From assembly GCA_025786725.1 (NCBI GenBank), contig JAHLTZ010000149.1, positions 1-21,811 of the forward strand: a stretch of DNA of 21,811 nucleotides. The letters are read 5' to 3'. Of this stretch, positions 18,832-21,811 are shown piece by piece. The notes beneath the pieces are model-generated. The model was given only the letters and a program-made list of their open reading frames with translations, had not been told where the DNA came from and made no database searches. Origin of the DNA: Syncephalis fuscata. Lineage: Eukaryota; Zoopagomycota; Zoopagomycetes; Zoopagales; Piptocephalidaceae. The translations under genes and the position numbers were made by a program. The first letter of the stretch is position 1; each line of letters begins with the position of its first letter.

Positions 18832-21754
18832 GATTTATACTTACCAGATAGATAATTGGCCAACTGATGTTAAACATAGTAAATATCGACCATTACAATC
18901 AAGAAACGATGCCGGCGCATTTAGACAAAGACATGGAAATAGTCTATTAATTACAAATGTTATCAATATGTATATATGTATAATATAATATATATGACAC
19001 TTTTGATAACTTACCGCCGTCCATTGGGCGAGAATACATGAATAGTGCCATCTTCACAAGCCGCAGCACTAAATACAGAACTGGCCACCAATAGAAGAGT
19101 AGAACTGGATAATAATTGTTTCCATAGTATTTTACCTTGACGTGAACATATAATATGAGATGCACCTATAACAATAACAACCGTCAATTATCCATTATTT
19201 ATTAATTCATAAACCTACCACTTTGATTGGGTATTGAATTATGACACTCAAATACTAAAGACTGGTCACTGACCCGACTACGAGAGAATACTGAATGAAC
19301 CTTGGGTATGCTTAGACGAATAGATGATACCGCCAATTCAGGTGCCAAGAATGTGGCCCGTGTCTAATAAGTATAATCAATATGTCATTATTAACAATAG
19401 TGACTACTTACCTCAATAGAATGGGTTGAGGTCATTTTACTTGGACCTTGATTTGCCGCATCACGGACATCTGATACCGATCGTTTCCGCCCCACTACAA
19501 CCGTCTCTAATCCACTTAATGGCATAGCCCGTGAAGGAGGAGCAAGCTCCATGGCATGGTCCATAGCCATTGAATGTATAGATGATGTATTCTATTGATA
19601 TATCGTTATTAATAACTATTAAATACTAAACAGTGTAGTATTACCCGGAATCCTGGTGTAGGCGTGTAGGTGTAGGCGGTGCTGATGGAAATGAATGCAT
19701 CGGTGCAGTATGTGATGCTGTTGTTGTTAGTCTATTGAATACATTTATTATAATAACTATATCAACAATATATTAATAATAGTTACCCTCTAATGAACTG
19801 TGGCTGGATACGTCGTCTACCATCTGCAGTAATAGTTACTCGTTGTGGCTGTGTTGGCGCAGTAGTAGTATCTTGTCCACTATGCGTGGATACCATGGTT
19901 GTTATAGTATCTACTGCTTTACTCTGTAATGGTGGCACTGATCCACTACTAACTGATTCTTTATCATTTATTGTGGATCTGCCCATAAGCATAGCAAGTC
20001 GATTAGATGACTGTGTGGCTTGAGTAACTGCATGTTCTTGTTCCATTTCTAATTGTTCTGGTGTTTCGGCTAATTGAATTGATTTCACTTGTAATCCAAG
20101 ACTTGAGAAATGTGCCTCCTAATTAAATAATAATAATAATAATAATAATAATACATTCAATCAGTCAGTCATATATATCTATATATATATATATAATAGT
20201 TGTTACTTGTTCATGATTGGTAAGCGGTTCTCCTAATTCTTGTTCATTCATTTGAATAACAGCAACTGTTCCATCTAATGAACAAGCATAGACTACACAG
20301 CCATCTTTCGACCTATTCATTATAACATATCAAATAGTCGGTTATCTAGTTGTTATTCATTTAAATCATCCTATTACCAGGCAATATCCAAAACACCTTG
20401 TGTGAATATGTCATGCGCTACTAATAAAGATCTTGATCGAGCAGTTAACCAAATGATACTGAATGATCTTGACTGCCTACAGCACAAAGTGCACCAATTT
20501 GACCTGATTGCTGTACTAATGAATCATCATCTTTAGATACTGGTAGACGGAAGAGTCGTGGATTAAATCGCTATTATAATGAGTATTAAATAATTAGTAA
20601 CTAATCAGATCCATTAGTATTTACATACTACTACTTCAACTGCTGCATCATGTCCAATAAAATGAACATCATTCTTCCAAGTATCTCTATGAATGACCGC
20701 AGCTGATGCAACCCCTTTGTTAGAAGCATTGGCCGTCACTAATTGGACACCATCTGGTGACCAGCTGTATGCTCAATATTATACAATTAGTTATGGGACC
20801 ATTATCTATCATATACTCCGTACCTTGGTCGACAAAAGAATGTTGTCGATGTCGATTTTGTATACGGTGCAGTAATTGTCTTTTCTATTTGCCAGTCATG
20901 AACACGCCATACAATTGCTGACTTGTCATCCGACTTGTATTATTGTAAATATAATGCCGATATTGTATATATTATGATTACTATACATATACTTACTTGT
21001 GTGGCCAAGTATTTACCCATAGGATCCCATGCTATTCCCTTAACAAATCCTTGATGTTGTTCAAGTTTCTTAATCATTTCTGTATGAATATAATGCTACT
21101 GATTAATATCAAGTGACTAAGTAATTGAAATGACAATATGAATAGTTACCAAATGTCTGTCCATTCCATATAATCACCTTACTATCAAGGCCACATGATG
21201 CAAGATATTGATTATCTGGAGACCAGGCTAGATCAGCCACATCTACCAAATAATACAACAGGGTTATTACTAGCTAATTGATTGGATACAATAAACAATT
21301 TAATACCTGATTCATGGCCAACAAGTCGTTTAATTGCCTTCCAATTTTCAAGGTTCTGTGCTCCATCTAAACTACCAAATACCCTGCCCATACTATCAGG
21401 AGACCTATATATAAATATTGTTATGCTGTTCTTATCTAACATGATAGCAGTAGTAGCCCTAGTAATAGTTACTATTACCGCTAATGAATGCAACTTACGT
21501 GTCAAGCATCCAAATAACAATGATTTTATCATCTGACCCGGTGGCTAAATACTGGCCATTTTTACTAGACCATTTAACACATAATACAGCACCTAAAGTG
21601 CATTTATCATGTTAAAAAATACATACAATATATTCTGTATTAACAAGTAGATTACCGTCATGAAGTGCTAACGTGCAAAGAAGTGCGCCAGGTGGTTCTG
21701 GTACACGGCTATGCTTAAGTATTACTTCAGTGCTCCATATTTTCACTTTGGTAT
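17772..21754 (-). CDS. HIRA: HIRA/Hir1 histone chaperone, 5' end outside the window, apparent frameshift
   Basis: Twenty exons, high to low: 21754-21656, 21592-21499, 21404-21307, 21242-21150, 21079-20997, 20933-20824, 20764-20629, 20570-20378, 20312-20207, 20118-19787, 19731-19645 (or from 19717), 19591-19412, 19363-19219, 19165-19015, 18943-18845, 18757-18343, 18286-18144, 18089-17993, 17943-17898, 17839-17772. They encode the N-terminal WD40 propeller (VADLAWSPDNQYLASCGLDS; FVKGIAWDPMGKYLATQ), the Asf1-binding B-domain motif ADGRRRIQPQF, and the C-terminal HIRA domain (ACEDGTIHVFS; EYQRWLLKYVRRL; GLKKHELLQTILPII). HIRA deposits H3.3-H4 independently of replication. Only the first 30-odd residues are missing beyond the edge. 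Exon 20570-20378 is one base short: both halves match HIRA, but in different frames, changing near 20451. It is convergent with NOX, 92 bp apart. Confidence 0.9.
18786..18832. repeat. ATCT tetranucleotide microsatellite in a HIRA intron
   Basis: About eleven consecutive ATCT units lie inside the intron between the HIRA exons 18943-18845 and 18757-18343. Probably length-polymorphic and neutral. Confidence 0.9.
20124..20152. repeat. AAT microsatellite in a HIRA intron
   Basis: A run of AAT/ATA units followed by TA-rich sequence near 20170-20196 makes up most of the intron between HIRA exons 20312-20207 and 20118-19787. Confidence 0.75.
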
Positions 21755-21811
21755 CTAAAGCGGTAATATGTTAACAAAGCGTAATCGCCAGTATTATAAA
21801 AAGCAGCCTAC

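Noticed and set aside
19645-19731. Second frameshift in HIRA
   Set aside because: Using the acceptor at 19732 the exon leaves the wrong phase. A CAG acceptor 14 nt further in (exon from 19717) restores the frame, so an error or mutation is not required.
1-21811. tRNA, rRNA, CRISPR arrays, transposase genes
   Set aside because: I looked for cloverleaf-like blocks, rRNA stretches, regularly spaced repeats and transposase motifs and saw none. The repeats present are microsatellites, one foldback and the large inverted repeat.

Overview
The window looks like nuclear DNA of an early-diverging, intron-rich fungus. Genes are eukaryotic, with many short introns (about 45-115 nt, GT...AG with one likely GC...AG) and AT-rich intergenic DNA full of simple repeats. 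They include a fungal-type NADPH oxidase, HIRA, THOC5 and a DNAJB12-type chaperone. A GH46 chitosanase and the overall style would suit a zoopagalean mycoparasite (Syncephalis/Piptocephalis-like), but that placement is inference; no rRNA or other marker was found.

Layout. Positions 1-6328 are one large inverted repeat. Its arms (1-2363 and 3939-6328) are nearly identical in non-coding DNA, and each carries a gene for a type I membrane protein: signal peptide, fibronectin-type-II-like cysteine ectodomain, one transmembrane helix, cytoplasmic SH3 domain. The two genes are almost identical in the signal-peptide and SH3 ends and in all flanking DNA, but strongly diverged in the ectodomain-to-juxtamembrane part. 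The 1575-bp loop holds a nine-exon RAD51-paralog gene (XRCC3/Rad57 type). It starts 81 bp from the left arm and its last about 20 codons run into the right arm. This arrangement is the main discovery candidate.

To the right follow: a mostly empty 1.2-kb stretch; a DNAJB12/Hlj1-like ER J-protein (minus, 7573-8977); a 1.85-kb intergenic region with a foldback sequence; an unidentified serine/asparagine-rich protein with a conserved-looking coiled segment (plus, 10833-12286); a secreted GH46 chitosanase without introns (minus, 12631-13614); a THOC5-like THO-complex subunit (minus, 13889-15010); an NADPH oxidase (plus, 15409-17679) divergent from THOC5; and the HIRA/Hir1 histone chaperone (minus, 17772 to beyond the right edge), convergent with the oxidase, with at least one apparent 1-nt frameshift.

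Functionally the housekeeping genes (DNAJ, THOC5, HIRA) are unrelated to each other. Three loci could matter at the cell surface: the paired SH3 receptors, the secreted chitosanase and the superoxide-producing oxidase. Linking them into one host-interaction or cell-fusion programme is speculation. All exon boundaries were derived by hand from splice signals and reading-frame continuity.
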